Shown: positions 36,792-46,619 of the stretch, piece by piece
Numbering within the stretch: position 1 is the first letter of the stretch
Layout: each line of letters begins with the position of its first letter
Source of the DNA: Domibacillus antri
Lineage (GTDB): Bacteria; Bacillota; Bacilli; Bacillales; Domibacillaceae
Direction: 5' to 3'
Length of the DNA stretch: 64,000 bases
Assembly: GCF_001936625.1 (NCBI RefSeq)
Contig: NZ_MSDU01000008.1
Coordinates: forward strand, 62,001-126,000
Made by a program: the position numbers and the translations under genes
The notes under the pieces: model-generated
What the model saw: only the letters and a program-made list of their open reading frames with translations
Database searches by the model: none
Told to the model about the DNA's origin: nothing

Positions 36792-37754
36792 TTAATATTT
36801 TCGGCGGCCGATAAAATGGGCAATATCCCGCAGAGAATTTCGGTGGCGCCCTGGTGGCAGCTCCTCCAGTATAGCGAGTGCACGGTCTAAATAGCGGCGG
36901 CTCAAAAAGTGGGAACGCTCAATGACATCACTTTGTTTTAACAGATGGATAATTTCGTTGATTTCCTGTCTGTCCGTATGGGCATGAACAGCTTTAATAC
37001 GGGTCTTTAATTCTTCATTCTCCATGGCATATAAAACGGGCAGCGTAATATTTCCCTGCAAAAGATCGCCGCCTGCTGGTTTGCCCAGTTCTTTTTCGCT
37101 GGCGGTAAAATCGAGGATATCATCCGTAATTTGAAACGACATGCCAACATTATAACCAAAATGGTATAATTTTCGGTGAACGTGGGCCGGTGCTCCCGCC
37201 GCAATGGCTCCAAGCTGACTGCTGGCGGCAATTAAAATCGCCGTTTTTCGCTTGATCCGGCGTAAATAATCGCGCAACTGCTGATCAAATCGATATTTAT
37301 CCTGTATTTGCACAATTTCTCCTATGCAGAGCTCCGTCATCGTATACGACAAAATCCGATGTGCTTCACGGTCTTCAATTTTTGTCATACATTCAAGTGC
37401 TGCAGCAAAAATATAATCGCCTGTATACATGGCAATCCGGTTATCCCATTCGGCTTTAACTGTGTTTTTCCCGCGGCGGATGAGGGCATCATCAATGACA
37501 TCATCGTGGACAAGTGAAGCCATATGTATAAGTTCCAGTGCAGCAGCAGCAAACTTGACCCGATGAATATCGTATTCGCCAAATTTTGCACCTAGAAGCA
37601 GCAAAACCGGCCGAATTCGTTTCCCGCCGGCCTGCAGCAGATGGACAGATGCGTCTTCTAAAACAGGTGAATGAGATTTCACAGCGCGTTCCAGTTCTTT
37701 TTCAATTAAATCTATATCCGCCTTCATCAGCGAGTAGATCAGTTTAATATTCAT
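36792..37754 (-). CDS. hepT: Heptaprenyl diphosphate synthase component II HepT
   Basis: A 320-residue catalytic subunit of the two-component synthase making the C35 side chain of menaquinone-7. The first Asp-rich motif is LVHDDVIDDALIRRG; the second is FQITDDILDFTASEKELGKP. GGKRIRPVLLLLGA is also typical. ATG 37754 (MNIKLIYSLMKADID) is chosen over 37766 by comparison with family length. It forms a unit with hepS and menG upstream. Confidence 0.94.
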   Translation of the reverse strand: MNIKLIYSLMKADIDLIEKELERAVKSHSPVLEDASVHLLQAGGKRIRPVLLLLGAKFGEYDIHRVKFAAAALELIHMASLVHDDVIDDALIRRGKNTVKAEWDNRIAMYTGDYIFAAALECMTKIEDREAHRILSYTMTELCIGEIVQIQDKYRFDQQLRDYLRRIKRKTAILIAASSQLGAIAAGAPAHVHRKLYHFGYNVGMSFQITDDILDFTASEKELGKPAGGDLLQGNITLPVLYAMENEELKTRIKAVHAHTDRQEINEIIHLLKQSDVIERSHFLSRRYLDRALAILEELPPGRHRNSLRDIAHFIGRRKY

Positions 37755-37778
37755 TCTTATCTTCACCCGGCTCTTAAT

Positions 37779-38483
37779 CTATTGTTTATTTCCGTAGTGT
37801 GTGGCTGCCACACCGCCTGTATGCGCCTTGAAACGTACATTCGTAAATCCGGCCTGCTGAAACATCCGGGCCAGTTCTTTCATATCCGGAAAATGGCGGG
37901 CTGATTCCTGCAGCCAGGAATACTCGGCATAGCTCTTGGCAAATAAACGGCCGATTGCCGGCATCACATATCGAAAATACAACAGATAACCTTCTTTAAA
38001 CACAGGCATCACCGGCTGGCTTGTTTCGAGGCAAACTGCCATCCCGCCCGGTTTTAAGACACGGTTCATTTCTTTCAGCACCTTTATATAATCCGGTACA
38101 TTACGAAGGCCAAATCCAATGGTGACATAATCAAATGTATTGTCTTCAAACGGCAGTTCCATTGCGTTACCGTGAATGAGTTCCACTTGATCAAGCTGTG
38201 CAGCCTTTACTTTTTGTTCTCCGGCCTGAAGCATGTTTTTACTGAAATCGAGCCCTTTTACCGTTCCTTCTCTACCGACCGCTTCAGCCAGAGCAATCGT
38301 CCAATCAGCCGTGCCGCAGCATACGTCAAGCGCGGCGGCTCCTTTTTGAACGTTCATGATCTTCATCGTTTCTTTCCGCCAGCGTTTATGCTGCTGAAAG
38401 CTTATGATAGAATTCATTTTATCGTAGTTGCCATAAATTTTTTCAAACACATGATGGACTTTTTCTTCTTTTGACTGCTCCAT
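37779..38483 (-). CDS. menG: Demethylmenaquinone methyltransferase MenG (UbiE)
   Basis: A 234-residue SAM-dependent enzyme performing the last step of menaquinone synthesis. The signatures [32 protein letters not shown], and the UbiE motif in [17 protein letters not shown] are complete. ATG 38483 follows AAGGGTGAC; a 29-residue longer frame overlaps hepS and is rejected. It lies between hepS and hepT. Confidence 0.95.
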   Translation of the reverse strand: MEQSKEEKVHHVFEKIYGNYDKMNSIISFQQHKRWRKETMKIMNVQKGAAALDVCCGTADWTIALAEAVGREGTVKGLDFSKNMLQAGEQKVKAAQLDQVELIHGNAMELPFEDNTFDYVTIGFGLRNVPDYIKVLKEMNRVLKPGGMAVCLETSQPVMPVFKEGYLLYFRYVMPAIGRLFAKSYAEYSWLQESARHFPDMKELARMFQQAGFTNVRFKAHTGGVAATHYGNKQ

Positions 38484-38487
38484 AATG

Positions 38488-39243
38488 TCACCCTTCTTCC
38501 GCATATCGAAGTTCACGGTCAAATATGCGATCAAATTCTGTCTGTACAACTGCCGCGGCCTGTTGGTCAAGCTTCTTTATATGTTTCAAAATATCCATTT
38601 CCAGTTCGTGTAAATGACGATCTATTTCATGGACTACTTGCGATGAATCACCGAGTACATGAAACAGGGCATCGTACACAAAGAAAGGCTTGTCTTGTTC
38701 ATTGCGCAAACGTTCTGCTGTCAATAATGACGATACCGCTTCAATCAGGTAAATATCCGCCTCATTTTCGTGATAAACAGCACGAATAATATCTGATTCC
38801 ACCACTCGCACTGTGTGAAATACATTGGATGCTGTCACGCACTCTTTCCGGTGAAGGGCTGTTTTCATTTCGTTGACGTTTTTGACTGCTTCAGCCAGCA
38901 GCCGTACATAATGAATACATCCCGCTTCCGCCAGCGTCCGGTAATACATCCCGCTGAAATAATCACCCGCCAGGACAATCAACTGGTGTTTTTGCGAAAT
39001 CTCCGCTGTGTCAGGCGCAATCCGGTCGTGCGTATCAAGGGCCAGTTGAATGAGTATAGCAGCTGTCATTTGTTTTTGCACGTGCGGTTTTGTTCGTTCC
39101 TGATCGGAAAATGCCAGCATTAAAGCAGACACCCGCAAAGGGTTAATATGAGGAGCACCTATCACTTTCGCCAAAAATGGCTGTGCGCATGTCCGGCTGA
39201 TTTCCTCCACCAGTGCTGTCTGTTCTTTTTGCCACTCATCCAT
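38488..39243 (-). CDS. hepS: Heptaprenyl diphosphate synthase component I HepS
   Basis: A 251-residue non-catalytic partner of HepT. It is helical with the family segments [11 protein letters not shown] and LDTHDRI, but no Asp-rich motifs, as expected for the regulatory subunit. The length equals B. subtilis HepS. In B. subtilis mtrB lies between folE and hepS; here an 87-base gap holds a promoter instead. Confidence 0.88.
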   Translation of the reverse strand: MDEWQKEQTALVEEISRTCAQPFLAKVIGAPHINPLRVSALMLAFSDQERTKPHVQKQMTAAILIQLALDTHDRIAPDTAEISQKHQLIVLAGDYFSGMYYRTLAEAGCIHYVRLLAEAVKNVNEMKTALHRKECVTASNVFHTVRVVESDIIRAVYHENEADIYLIEAVSSLLTAERLRNEQDKPFFVYDALFHVLGDSSQVVHEIDRHLHELEMDILKHIKKLDQQAAAVVQTEFDRIFDRELRYAEEG

Positions 39244-39310
39244 TACTAAAACCCCTCAATCTCGAATCAATTCATTGATTTTTTGTTTCCCGTTCACTCA
39301 AAACAAGTAC

Positions 39311-39339
39311 AGTATATCATAAAACGGCCATTATGACGA
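39311..39339 (-). promoter_or_regulatory. Possible hepS promoter
   Basis: TCGTCA (39339-39334) and an extended -10 TGATATACT (hexamer 39316-39311), 17 bases apart. It overlaps the folE stop codon and sits where mtrB would be. Confidence 0.45.
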
Positions 39340-39900
39340 ACGAATGAGCGAGAGCAATTCTGTCCGAAGCTGCGCATCATTTTCATAGCGCCCGCGTGCC
39401 GCTGTCGTGACCGTCTTCGCTCCCGGCTTTTTCACACCGCGCATCGCCATGCACATATGTTCCGCTTCGACAATCACCATCGCCCCATGCGGCTCAAGCA
39501 TATCCATAATGGCATCGGCTACTTCATTCGTAATTCGTTCCTGCAGCTGCGGACGTCGCGCAACCGTTTCAACGGCACGGGCGAGTTTGCTTAGTCCGGT
39601 GACTTTCCCGCTTTTTGGCATGTACGCAACATGAGCGCGGCCGAAAAAAGGAACAAGATGATGTTCACACATAGAATAAAACGGAATATCTTTTACCAGT
39701 ACAAGCTCCTCATACTGTTCTTCAAAAACCGTTTTAAAATAGTCTTTCGGATCTGTATGAAGGCCGGAAAAAGCTTCTTCATACATTTTGGCGACCCGCT
39801 TCGGTGTTTCCCGAAGCCCTTCGCGATCCGGATTTTCTCCCACCGCTTCTAAAATAAGGCGCACAGCCTCTTCAATTTTGGCATGATCCACTCCAGCCAT
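39331..39900 (-). CDS. folE: GTP cyclohydrolase I FolE (MtrA)
   Basis: A 189-residue zinc enzyme starting folate synthesis from GTP. The ligands are seen in [11 protein letters not shown] and [17 protein letters not shown] and [13 protein letters not shown]-type motifs are present. ATG 39900 follows AGGAG by eight bases. In B. subtilis this gene is mtrA, co-transcribed with mtrB for the trp regulator TRAP; mtrB is absent here. Confidence 0.95.
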   Translation of the reverse strand: MAGVDHAKIEEAVRLILEAVGENPDREGLRETPKRVAKMYEEAFSGLHTDPKDYFKTVFEEQYEELVLVKDIPFYSMCEHHLVPFFGRAHVAYMPKSGKVTGLSKLARAVETVARRPQLQERITNEVADAIMDMLEPHGAMVIVEAEHMCMAMRGVKKPGAKTVTTAARGRYENDAQLRTELLSLIRSS

Positions 39901-39950
39901 TCCAATCACTCCTGTATATGCTCAAGGCGTTTATTCATGTACTGCTATTC

Positions 39951-39980
39951 ATATTAGCATACCGATTCATTTTCCGGCAA
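39951..39980 (-). promoter_or_regulatory. Predicted folE promoter
   Basis: TTGCCG (39980-39975) and TAATAT (39956-39951), 18 bases apart, about 50 bases before folE. Confidence 0.5.
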
Positions 39981-39994
39981 AAAGAAGTATTCAC

Positions 39995-40032
39995 AAAAAA
40001 CAGGACCGCCCCCAGTGGAGCAGTCCCGTTTC
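39995..40032 (-). terminator. Terminator of hbs
   Basis: AAACGGGACTGCTCC, short loop, GGGGGCGGTCCTGTTTTTT downstream of hbs. Confidence 0.8.
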
Positions 40033-40053
40033 CAGCCATGAATGGCTATGTAC

Positions 40054-40326
40054 TTATTTAACTGCATCTTTAAGCGCTTTACCCGGTTTGAAAGCAGGTA
40101 CTTTGCTAGCAGCAATTTCGATTTCTTCCCCTGTTTGCGGGTTGCGTCCTTTACGAGCGGAACGTTCGCGTACTTCGAAGTTGCCGAAACCGATCAATTG
40201 TACTTTGTCACCTTTTGCCAATGTGTTCTGGATGGCATCGAAAAGAGCGTCAACCGCTTTAGTCGCGTCTTTCTTTGAAAGTTCAGCTGCTTCTGCAACT
40301 TCATTGATCAAATCAGTTTTATTCAT
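40054..40326 (-). CDS. hbs: Histone-like DNA-binding protein HU (Hbs)
   Basis: A 90-residue HU protein that bends and compacts DNA. The start is ATG 40326 ([21 protein letters not shown]) behind a strong GGGAGGAGGTG. The DNA-gripping arm is seen in [20 protein letters not shown], with the Pro at its tip. Upstream in-frame codons lack a binding site. Length and sequence are standard for the main Bacillus HU. Confidence 0.97.
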   Translation of the reverse strand: MNKTDLINEVAEAAELSKKDATKAVDALFDAIQNTLAKGDKVQLIGFGNFEVRERSARKGRNPQTGEEIEIAASKVPAFKPGKALKDAVK

Positions 40327-40397
40327 GCCATTCACCTCCTCCCGGATAGGACCCGATAAACATTGTTGTATCAATGTTTTACCGTAATTCTGTTAAA

Positions 40398-40426
40398 AGA
40401 GTATCACATGTGTTCGGGCATATCAA
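40398..40426 (-). promoter_or_regulatory. Possible hbs promoter
   Basis: TTGATA (40426-40421) and TACTCT (40403-40398), 17 bases apart, 72 bases before hbs. The -10 is weak. Confidence 0.4.
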
Positions 40427-40467
40427 GCAGAATCCTCCTCAATCGTTCATTTTCACCATTTTCACGC

Positions 40468-40492
40468 AAAAAAGACTCCCGATGACGAGAGC
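40468..40492 (-). terminator. Terminator of spoIVA
   Basis: GGCTCTCG, TCAT loop, CGGGAGTC and TTTTTT just after the spoIVA stop. Confidence 0.75.
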
Positions 40493-40503
40493 CCGGCCGC
40501 ATA

Positions 40504-41979
40504 CTATAGTAAAATGGCAATCATTCCGCCCGAACCTTCATTAATGATTTTTTCAAGCGTATCTTTTAATTTGTAACGGGCGTGATCCGGCATAAGGGAT
40601 ACTTTTGACTGGATGCCGTCCCGGACAATGGAGCTTAAATTCCGCCCGAATATATCGCTTTCCCAAATGGATAAAGGATCATCTTCAAAGTCTTTCATCA
40701 CATATTGGACAAGCTCTTCACTTTGTTTTTCTGTACCGATAATCGGGGAAAATTCGGATTCGACATCCACTTTAATCATGTGGATGGACGGCGCGACGGC
40801 TTTCATTCGGACGCCGTATCTGGATCCGTGGCGAATAATTTCCGGTTCTTCCAGACGCATATCAGCTAAAGACGGAACCGCGACTCCGTAACCGGTCTGC
40901 TTCACCATTTTTACCGCTTCTTCTACTTGGCCATACTCTTCTTTGATACGGGCATAATGCTGCATAATTTCCAGTAAATGCTCTTTTCCGCGGAGCGGCT
41001 CACCAATAATTTCATTGACGATAGTTTCATATAATCCGTCCGGTGCGTTCAAATTAATTTCAGCGATCCCCTGGCCCATATCCATACCGGTTAAAACAGC
41101 CGATTCAATGTACTCACCGCCGCCAAATTGATCGACAACACGGTTCACATCACGAAGCCGTTTGATATCTTTCACTGTTTCTTTCACCATTTCATTATAG
41201 CGGTCACGCAGCCAATGTGATTCCTCAAGCGCCATAATCCATGACGGGAGATGAACATTGACTTCATGCACCGGGAACTCAAAAAGGGCTTCCTGCAGCA
41301 CATGAAGAACGTTCGCTTCCGTCATCGCTTCTACTGACATTGCCAGGACCGGTATGTCATATTTTTCACTTAATTCCTGCTGCAGCTGTGCGGTTCCAAT
41401 ATGATCCGGGCGCGCGGTATTGATAATCAAGATAAAGGGTTTTCCGACTTCTTTCAGTCCTTCAATCGCTTTTTCTTCCGCTTCCACGTATGTTTCGCGT
41501 CTAATTTCGCCAAATGAACCATCCGTTGTAATGACGACACCAATTGTGGAGTGCTCTTCAATCACTTTGCGCGTACCGATGTCCGCCGCTTCATGGAACG
41601 GGATCGGTTCTTCATGCCACGGTGTCTGAATCATGCGTGGACCGTGCTCATCTTCATACCCTTTCGCTTCCGGAATGACATACCCGACGCAGTCGACGAG
41701 CCGAATATTAACAAGAACGCCGCCAGCCTGAACAGCGGCGGCACGGCTTGGGACAAATTTCGGCTCCGTTGTCATAATCGTTTTACCTGACGCACTTTGG
41801 GGCAATTCGTCCTGGGCACGGCGGCGTTCAGATTCACTGTCCATATTAGGCAGCACGAGCAATTCCATAAACCGTTTTATAAATGTAGATTTTCCCGTGC
41901 GGACTGCTCCGACAACGCCTAAATAAATATCTCCTTCCGTTCTTTCCGCTATATCTTTAATGAGCTCTGCCTTTTCCAT
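40504..41979 (-). CDS. spoIVA: Spore coat morphogenetic ATPase SpoIVA
   Basis: A 491-residue cytoskeletal ATPase that coats the forespore and anchors the spore coat; also needed for cortex formation. The Walker A motif GAVRTGKSTFIKRF is near residue 20. The C-terminal end GSGGMIAILL is the conserved membrane-localising tail that contacts SpoVM. ATG 41979 has AAGGGGG upstream. It is made in the mother cell under sigma-E, and a matching promoter lies just upstream. This gene shows that the organism is an endospore former. Confidence 0.97.
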   Translation of the reverse strand: MEKAELIKDIAERTEGDIYLGVVGAVRTGKSTFIKRFMELLVLPNMDSESERRRAQDELPQSASGKTIMTTEPKFVPSRAAAVQAGGVLVNIRLVDCVGYVIPEAKGYEDEHGPRMIQTPWHEEPIPFHEAADIGTRKVIEEHSTIGVVITTDGSFGEIRRETYVEAEEKAIEGLKEVGKPFILIINTARPDHIGTAQLQQELSEKYDIPVLAMSVEAMTEANVLHVLQEALFEFPVHEVNVHLPSWIMALEESHWLRDRYNEMVKETVKDIKRLRDVNRVVDQFGGGEYIESAVLTGMDMGQGIAEINLNAPDGLYETIVNEIIGEPLRGKEHLLEIMQHYARIKEEYGQVEEAVKMVKQTGYGVAVPSLADMRLEEPEIIRHGSRYGVRMKAVAPSIHMIKVDVESEFSPIIGTEKQSEELVQYVMKDFEDDPLSIWESDIFGRNLSSIVRDGIQSKVSLMPDHARYKLKDTLEKIINEGSGGMIAILL

Positions 41980-42026
41980 AAGAGGCCCCCTTCCGTACTT
42001 GACGGCCCGTCCGCCGCCGACAATAC

Positions 42027-42056
42027 ATTGTATGAAGAGCACGGCGGGTTTATGAA
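42027..42056 (-). promoter_or_regulatory. Predicted sigma-E promoter of spoIVA
   Basis: TTCATAAA (42056-42049) and CATACAAT (42034-42027), 14 bases apart. The -10 is a perfect match to the sigma-E consensus (CATACAMT). The -35 overlaps the yphF terminator. Confidence 0.7.
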
Positions 42057-42089
42057 AAAAAGAAGCCTGACTCCATCAGTCAGACTTCC
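42055..42089 (-). terminator. Terminator of yphF
   Basis: GAAGTCTGACT, loop, AGTCAGGCTTCTTTTTTT. It includes the yphF stop codon and separates it from spoIVA. Confidence 0.85.
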
Positions 42090-42801
42090 CGTTCATAAAA
42101 ATAGGCTCCCCCTGCTCATCTACTGTATAAGGGAGGGAGTAAGCAGGGACGAACGGCGACGATTCCACAAGTAAATAGCGGATATCTTCACCCGGCGCCG
42201 GTTTGTTTTCTGTTTCCTGTAAAGCTGCATACAGATCGGCGGCATAATCAATATAAATGGTTCCATCACCGCTCATGACCAGCGGCAGCTGTTTTTGCGA
42301 GTACGGGCTTGTGACATACGGTTCCTCTTTGTAGCCGAGTTCGGTAAAGTCAAGTGAGTACACATTGTCAGCCACGGTATCTTTAAATGGCGGATACTCA
42401 TGTGCAATCAAACGTATATTGATACTTTGAATATGTTCAGCGATTCGCAGATCGATGAGCTTTACCGTTGGATCTGTTTCAACATCCACGAGTACATATT
42501 GATAAATCCCGCCGCTTTCAAAGGCATTGCCGGGAGGCTCCGCCATATACTGCGGTGAAATCTTTCTGAAGTCAACTGGATATTTTTCGTAAATCGGCGG
42601 GTTTCCTTCTTTTGTTTTAATCGGCAAAATGCCGCCCTGCTCCGACTGAAACTGGTCTACCGCTGATTGTACAGCCTGCAGCTGGTCTTCATATGGTACC
42701 TGGTTTTGACTAAGATTTTCATCTGGATATAAACAGCCGCTTAAAAACAGTGCAGCGATCATGATCGCAACAGCGGCTGCCCGTTTCTTTTTTTTCATCA
42801 C
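42076..42801 (-). CDS. yphF: YphF, sporulation-associated lipoprotein
   Basis: A 241-residue predicted lipoprotein. The signal (1-22) has the lipobox LSGC, after a Lys-rich start (MMKKKKR). The mature part has no recognised domain; it includes QAVQSAVDQFQSEQGG and a conserved end with ILDYAADLYAAL-like text (YIDYAADLYAAL). In B. subtilis yphF lies between yphE and spoIVA, the same arrangement. The function is unknown. Confidence 0.85.
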   Translation of the reverse strand: MMKKKKRAAAVAIMIAALFLSGCLYPDENLSQNQVPYEDQLQAVQSAVDQFQSEQGGILPIKTKEGNPPIYEKYPVDFRKISPQYMAEPPGNAFESGGIYQYVLVDVETDPTVKLIDLRIAEHIQSINIRLIAHEYPPFKDTVADNVYSLDFTELGYKEEPYVTSPYSQKQLPLVMSGDGTIYIDYAADLYAALQETENKPAPGEDIRYLLVESSPFVPAYSLPYTVDEQGEPIFMNGKSD

Positions 42802-42817
42802 TCTACGATCTCCTTTA

Positions 42818-43018
42818 CTAGCGGGTTGGTCCGCTTAACACCACATACGCCACAATAAGACCGCCAACGATCATGCATAAATAAGCAAAAAGAGCGGTCA
42901 CCCCTTTGATTATTCCATTGGTGAATTTATAGCGGCTTAAATAAATCGAAAAAATGGAGATAATCATCAGCCCCATTCCCGCAAATGAAATCCACATTTT
43001 GAGCATTGATGGTGACAT
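42818..43018 (-). CDS. yphE: YphE, DUF2768 small membrane protein
   Basis: A 66-residue protein with two membrane segments (about 8-26 and 40-62) and a KFTNGIIKG loop. It matches the DUF2768 family in length and position between gpsA and yphF. The start follows a GAAAGGAAG site. Function unknown, restricted to spore formers. Confidence 0.8.
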   Translation of the reverse strand: MSPSMLKMWISFAGMGLMIISIFSIYLSRYKFTNGIIKGVTALFAYLCMIVGGLIVAYVVLSGPTR

Positions 43019-43036
43019 TCCCGTTCTTCCTTTCGT

Positions 43037-44095
43037 TTAAATAGACTCGTCCTGTTTCATCCCGAGTACGTTAATCAAATCTTCCAGCTCATGCTTTTTC
43101 ACACGGGCCATCAATTCATCAACAGCTTTTTTCGGGTCTTGCTGTTCAAATAAAACATGGTACAACGCGTCTGTGATCGGCATTTGCACATCATATTCCG
43201 CCGATAGCTGATGCGCGGCTTTCGTCGTGCGGACTCCTTCAACGACCATGCCCATGTTCTCAAGCACTTCATCGAGCTTCTGTCCCTTGCCGAGCATATT
43301 TCCCGCTCGCCAGTTTCGTGAATGCACGCTCGTACAGGTTACAATGAGATCGCCGATACCGGCCAGACCGGAAAACGTCAGCGGATTGGCGCCCATTTTG
43401 GTCCCTAAACGGGCAATTTCCGCAAGGCCGCGCGTAATAAGTGCCGCTTTCGCATTGTCCCCGTAGCCGAGGCCGTCTGAAATCCCCGCTGCCAGTGCAA
43501 TAATATTTTTTAACGCACCGCCAATTTCAACGCCGATAATATCTGGATTCGTGTAAACACGGAAGTGCTGATTCATAAATAAATCCTGCGTTTTTTGCGC
43601 GGCTTCCTGAGACTTAGATGATACAGTGACCGTCGTCGGATGACGGAGGCTCACCTCTTCCGCATGAGAAGGACCCGATAACACAACGACATGACGCAGC
43701 ACCTCAGCCGGCATTTCCTGCTCGATCATTTCTGAAATGCGCAGCAATGAATCCGGTTCAATCCCTTTTGAAACATGAACAACCGTAACGGGTTTTTGGA
43801 CAGTAGACACAATTTGCGCCGCGACTTCCCGGATCGCTTTTGTCGGGACTGCCAGCACCACAACATCGACGCCGGCCAGTGCCTCGTGAAGTGATGTCGT
43901 ACCCGTAATGTTTTGCGGCAGCAAAATATCCGGCAAATAGCGGCTGTTCGTGTGAGAACGGTTGATTTCATTCATTCTTTCTTCATTTTTAGCCCATAGA
44001 AAGACATCATGCCCGTTGTCGGCGAGAACGAGCGCGAGAGCTGTTCCCCAGCTCCCCGCTCCAAGCACTGCAATTTTCTCAGTCAAATCAAACAC
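43037..44095 (-). CDS. gpsA: Glycerol-3-phosphate dehydrogenase GpsA
   Basis: An NAD(P)-dependent enzyme of 352 residues making sn-glycerol-3-phosphate for phospholipids. It has [13 protein letters not shown], the [12 protein letters not shown] segment, the catalytic Lys in [14 protein letters not shown] and [18 protein letters not shown] 44095 is used with AAAGG just upstream; TTG 44086 (LTEKIAVLG) is an alternative. It follows der by eleven bases. Confidence 0.95.
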   Translation of the reverse strand: MFDLTEKIAVLGAGSWGTALALVLADNGHDVFLWAKNEERMNEINRSHTNSRYLPDILLPQNITGTTSLHEALAGVDVVVLAVPTKAIREVAAQIVSTVQKPVTVVHVSKGIEPDSLLRISEMIEQEMPAEVLRHVVVLSGPSHAEEVSLRHPTTVTVSSKSQEAAQKTQDLFMNQHFRVYTNPDIIGVEIGGALKNIIALAAGISDGLGYGDNAKAALITRGLAEIARLGTKMGANPLTFSGLAGIGDLIVTCTSVHSRNWRAGNMLGKGQKLDEVLENMGMVVEGVRTTKAAHQLSAEYDVQMPITDALYHVLFEQQDPKKAVDELMARVKKHELEDLINVLGMKQDESI

Positions 44096-44106
44096 AGCCT
44101 TTCTGA

Positions 44107-45417
44107 TTATTTTCTCGCACGCGCGATAATACGAATCGGCGTTCCTTCGAATTCAAACGCATCCCGAATGCGATTTTCTAAGAAGCGAATGTACGAAAAG
44201 TGCATCAGTTCCGGCTCGTTCACAAACACAACAAACGTCGGCGGCTTGACAGCAACCTGAGTGGCATAGTAGACGCGGAGACGTTTTCCTTTATCAGATG
44301 GCGCAGGATTCATTGCGACGGCATCTGCAATGACATCGTTCAGCACACTCGACTGAACACGCATAGAATGACTTTCGCTCGCTCGGTCAATATACGGCAT
44401 CAGCGTGTGAATGCGTTTTTTTGTTTTCGCAGATAAATACACGATCGGCGCATAATCCAAAAACTGAAACTGGCTGCGGATGTTTTCTTCAAATTCACTC
44501 ATCGTTTTTTCATCTTTTTCAACCGCATCCCATTTATTCACAACAATGACAATCGCACGGCCTGCTTCATGCGCATAGCCGGCAATATGTTTATCCTGCT
44601 CCCGGATGCCTTCTTCTCCATTTAAGACAACGAGAACAACGTCAGAACGTTCAATGGCACGCATTGCACGCAAAATGCTGTATTTTTCAGTTGTTTCATA
44701 CACTTTCCCTTTTTTGCGCATGCCGGCTGTATCAATAATCACGTATTTTTGTCCGTTATACGTATACGGGGAGTCAACTGCATCGCGCGTTGTTCCGGCA
44801 ATATCACTGACAATGACACGTTCTTCGCCAAGCAGCGCATTCACAAGTGACGACTTGCCGACATTTGGACGGCCGATCAATGAAAATTTAATGACGTCAT
44901 CTTCGTACGGTTTATCTTCGCCCGCCGGAAAGTGAGAGACGACTTCATCAAGAAGATCACCCAGGCCAATTCCATGTGAGCCGGAAATCGGAAAAAGTTC
45001 GCCAAAACCGAGGGAATAAAAGTCGTAAATGTCACTGCGCATATCCGGATTATCAATTTTGTTGACCCCGAGGACGACCGGCTTTTTAGAACGATACAAA
45101 ATTTTGGCCACTTCTTCATCCGCTGATGTCACACCTTCACGTCCATTTACAATAAAAAGAATGACATCTGCTTCTTCAATCGCAATTTCCGCCTGCTGGC
45201 GAATTTGTTCAAGGAACGGTTCATCACCGATATCAATCCCTCCTGTATCAATGATGTTAAATTCATGCGTCAGCCATTCACCCGAGCTGTAAATACGGTC
45301 ACGTGTTACACCGGGCACATCTTCGACAATCGAAATGCGCTCGCCGGCAATGCGGTTAAAGATCGTCGACTTGCCGACGTTTGGTCTGCCGACAATAGCC
45401 ACAGTCCGTTTCATCAT
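44107..45417 (-). CDS. der: Ribosome-associated GTPase Der (EngA)
   Basis: A 436-residue essential GTPase with two tandem G domains and a C-terminal KH-like domain, acting in 50S ribosome assembly. The P-loops are [12 protein letters not shown] (about 9) and [12 protein letters not shown] (about 183), with DxxG motifs DTGGID and DTAGMR. NKxD sites are NKID and NKWD. The first two codons are both ATG. It is co-transcribed with gpsA. Confidence 0.96.
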   Translation of the reverse strand: MMKRTVAIVGRPNVGKSTIFNRIAGERISIVEDVPGVTRDRIYSSGEWLTHEFNIIDTGGIDIGDEPFLEQIRQQAEIAIEEADVILFIVNGREGVTSADEEVAKILYRSKKPVVLGVNKIDNPDMRSDIYDFYSLGFGELFPISGSHGIGLGDLLDEVVSHFPAGEDKPYEDDVIKFSLIGRPNVGKSSLVNALLGEERVIVSDIAGTTRDAVDSPYTYNGQKYVIIDTAGMRKKGKVYETTEKYSILRAMRAIERSDVVLVVLNGEEGIREQDKHIAGYAHEAGRAIVIVVNKWDAVEKDEKTMSEFEENIRSQFQFLDYAPIVYLSAKTKKRIHTLMPYIDRASESHSMRVQSSVLNDVIADAVAMNPAPSDKGKRLRVYYATQVAVKPPTFVVFVNEPELMHFSYIRFLENRIRDAFEFEGTPIRIIARARK

Positions 45418-45470
45418 TTCATCTTTCCCTTCAATGGTTCATCCATTTATTTCTTTATTTTATTTTGTTC

Positions 45471-45502
45471 AAAAGAAAACCCTTCTGCCGTGAGAAGGGG
45501 TT
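45471..45502 (-). terminator. Terminator between fni and der
   Basis: AACCCCTTCT, loop, AGAAGGGTTTTC with T-run, downstream of fni. Confidence 0.8.
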
Positions 45503-45533
45503 CAATCAACAATTTATTTTATCAATATTTTCG

Positions 45534-46604
45534 TCATGAATCAAATGAAGGCGGGCGCCGCATCGCAAAACGATCCGGTTCACAGCCGCGGGCCCGCAGC
45601 CAATGATGTGTTTCACCATGAATGATAAGCGGCACCTGATGCAAATCTCCTATCGTTTTGGCACCGAGGGCGCACATCATCATTCTTATATCTTTTTTTA
45701 TTTGCTCCACAAATTCGATTAATGCCTCCAGGCCATCCATCAGTAAAATGTTCAGCAAAAAGCCTGACATGCCCGCGGCGGAAGCACCGAGCGCAATTGA
45801 TTTCACGACATCTTCCGCATGCTGGAGACCGCCTGATGCCACAACCCGTTTCCCGGGTGCTCCTGCCGCGGTTTCGACGATGGAGGCAGCTGTGCGAATT
45901 CCCCATCCATTAAAAAAGGCCATCGGCTTTTCAGCCCGCTCATTTTCAATAGCGGCAAAATTCGTCCCGCCAAAACCGCCCGTATCAATGGCAGCTACAG
46001 GCAAGTCATTTAGTAGCTCGGCAGCTTCACGCCCGATGCCGAACCCCGTTTCTTTCACAATAACAGGCACTGGCACTCGGCTGCAAATTGCATCGATCCG
46101 CTCGACAGCCCCTTGAAAATCACGGTCTCCTTCCGGCATCGCCAGCTCTTGAATCACATTTAAATGAATTTGCAGCGCATCTGCCTCTATCATGTCGCAG
46201 ACGGCAAGCGCTTCCCCCACCGTTGCTTCTGACCCAATATTGGCAAACAACAGTCCATTCGGATTCGCTTTTCGAGCTGCGCTAAAGGTGCTTCGTTCTT
46301 CAGGGTGACGAATCGCCGACATCTGCGAACCAACCGCCATCGGAATATCGCATACAGCCGCTAATTCAGCCAGTTGGCGATTTATATTTTCCGTTGCCTC
46401 GCCGCCTCCGCCAGTCATCGCATTCACAAAAATCGGCGAACTCCACTGAAGTCCGCCGATTTCGGTTGAAAGCGATATTTGATTGACAGAGGAACCGGGA
46501 AGACTGCGGTGAACGAACTGAATCTCGTTCAGTCCGGTTCCGCGGCTTTGTCCCGTAGAAAGCGCATAATGAATATGGTCAATCTTTCGTTCCGCTCTGC
46601 TCAA
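45534..46604 (-). CDS. fni: Type 2 isopentenyl-diphosphate isomerase Fni
   Basis: A 356-residue FMN enzyme interconverting IPP and DMAPP. Family segments are RKIDHIHYAL at the start, MTGGGGEATENINRQLA, QIHLNVIQELAMPEGDRDF, KETGFGIGREAAELL and DTGGFGGTNFAAIE, followed by the GGL and GASAAGMSG flavin motifs. It supplies precursors for menaquinone and undecaprenol. It follows the rpsA-like gene by 15 bases. Confidence 0.94.
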   Translation of the reverse strand: MSRAERKIDHIHYALSTGQSRGTGLNEIQFVHRSLPGSSVNQISLSTEIGGLQWSSPIFVNAMTGGGGEATENINRQLAELAAVCDIPMAVGSQMSAIRHPEERSTFSAARKANPNGLLFANIGSEATVGEALAVCDMIEADALQIHLNVIQELAMPEGDRDFQGAVERIDAICSRVPVPVIVKETGFGIGREAAELLNDLPVAAIDTGGFGGTNFAAIENERAEKPMAFFNGWGIRTAASIVETAAGAPGKRVVASGGLQHAEDVVKSIALGASAAGMSGFLLNILLMDGLEALIEFVEQIKKDIRMMMCALGAKTIGDLHQVPLIIHGETHHWLRARGCEPDRFAMRRPPSFDS

Positions 46605-46619
46605 TTATCCATCACCATC

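Noticed and set aside
39268-39290. AATCAA/TTGATT hairpin with T-run on the plus strand
   Set aside because: It would terminate plus-strand transcription, but no plus-strand gene lies upstream; probably chance AT-rich symmetry.
39244-39330. A hidden mtrB gene between folE and hepS
   Set aside because: The 87-base gap is too short for the roughly 75-residue TRAP subunit and has no suitable frame.
45658-46116. A 152-codon plus-strand frame inside fni
   Set aside because: Antisense to a clear enzyme with complete motifs; Ser/Pro-rich composition typical of shadow frames.
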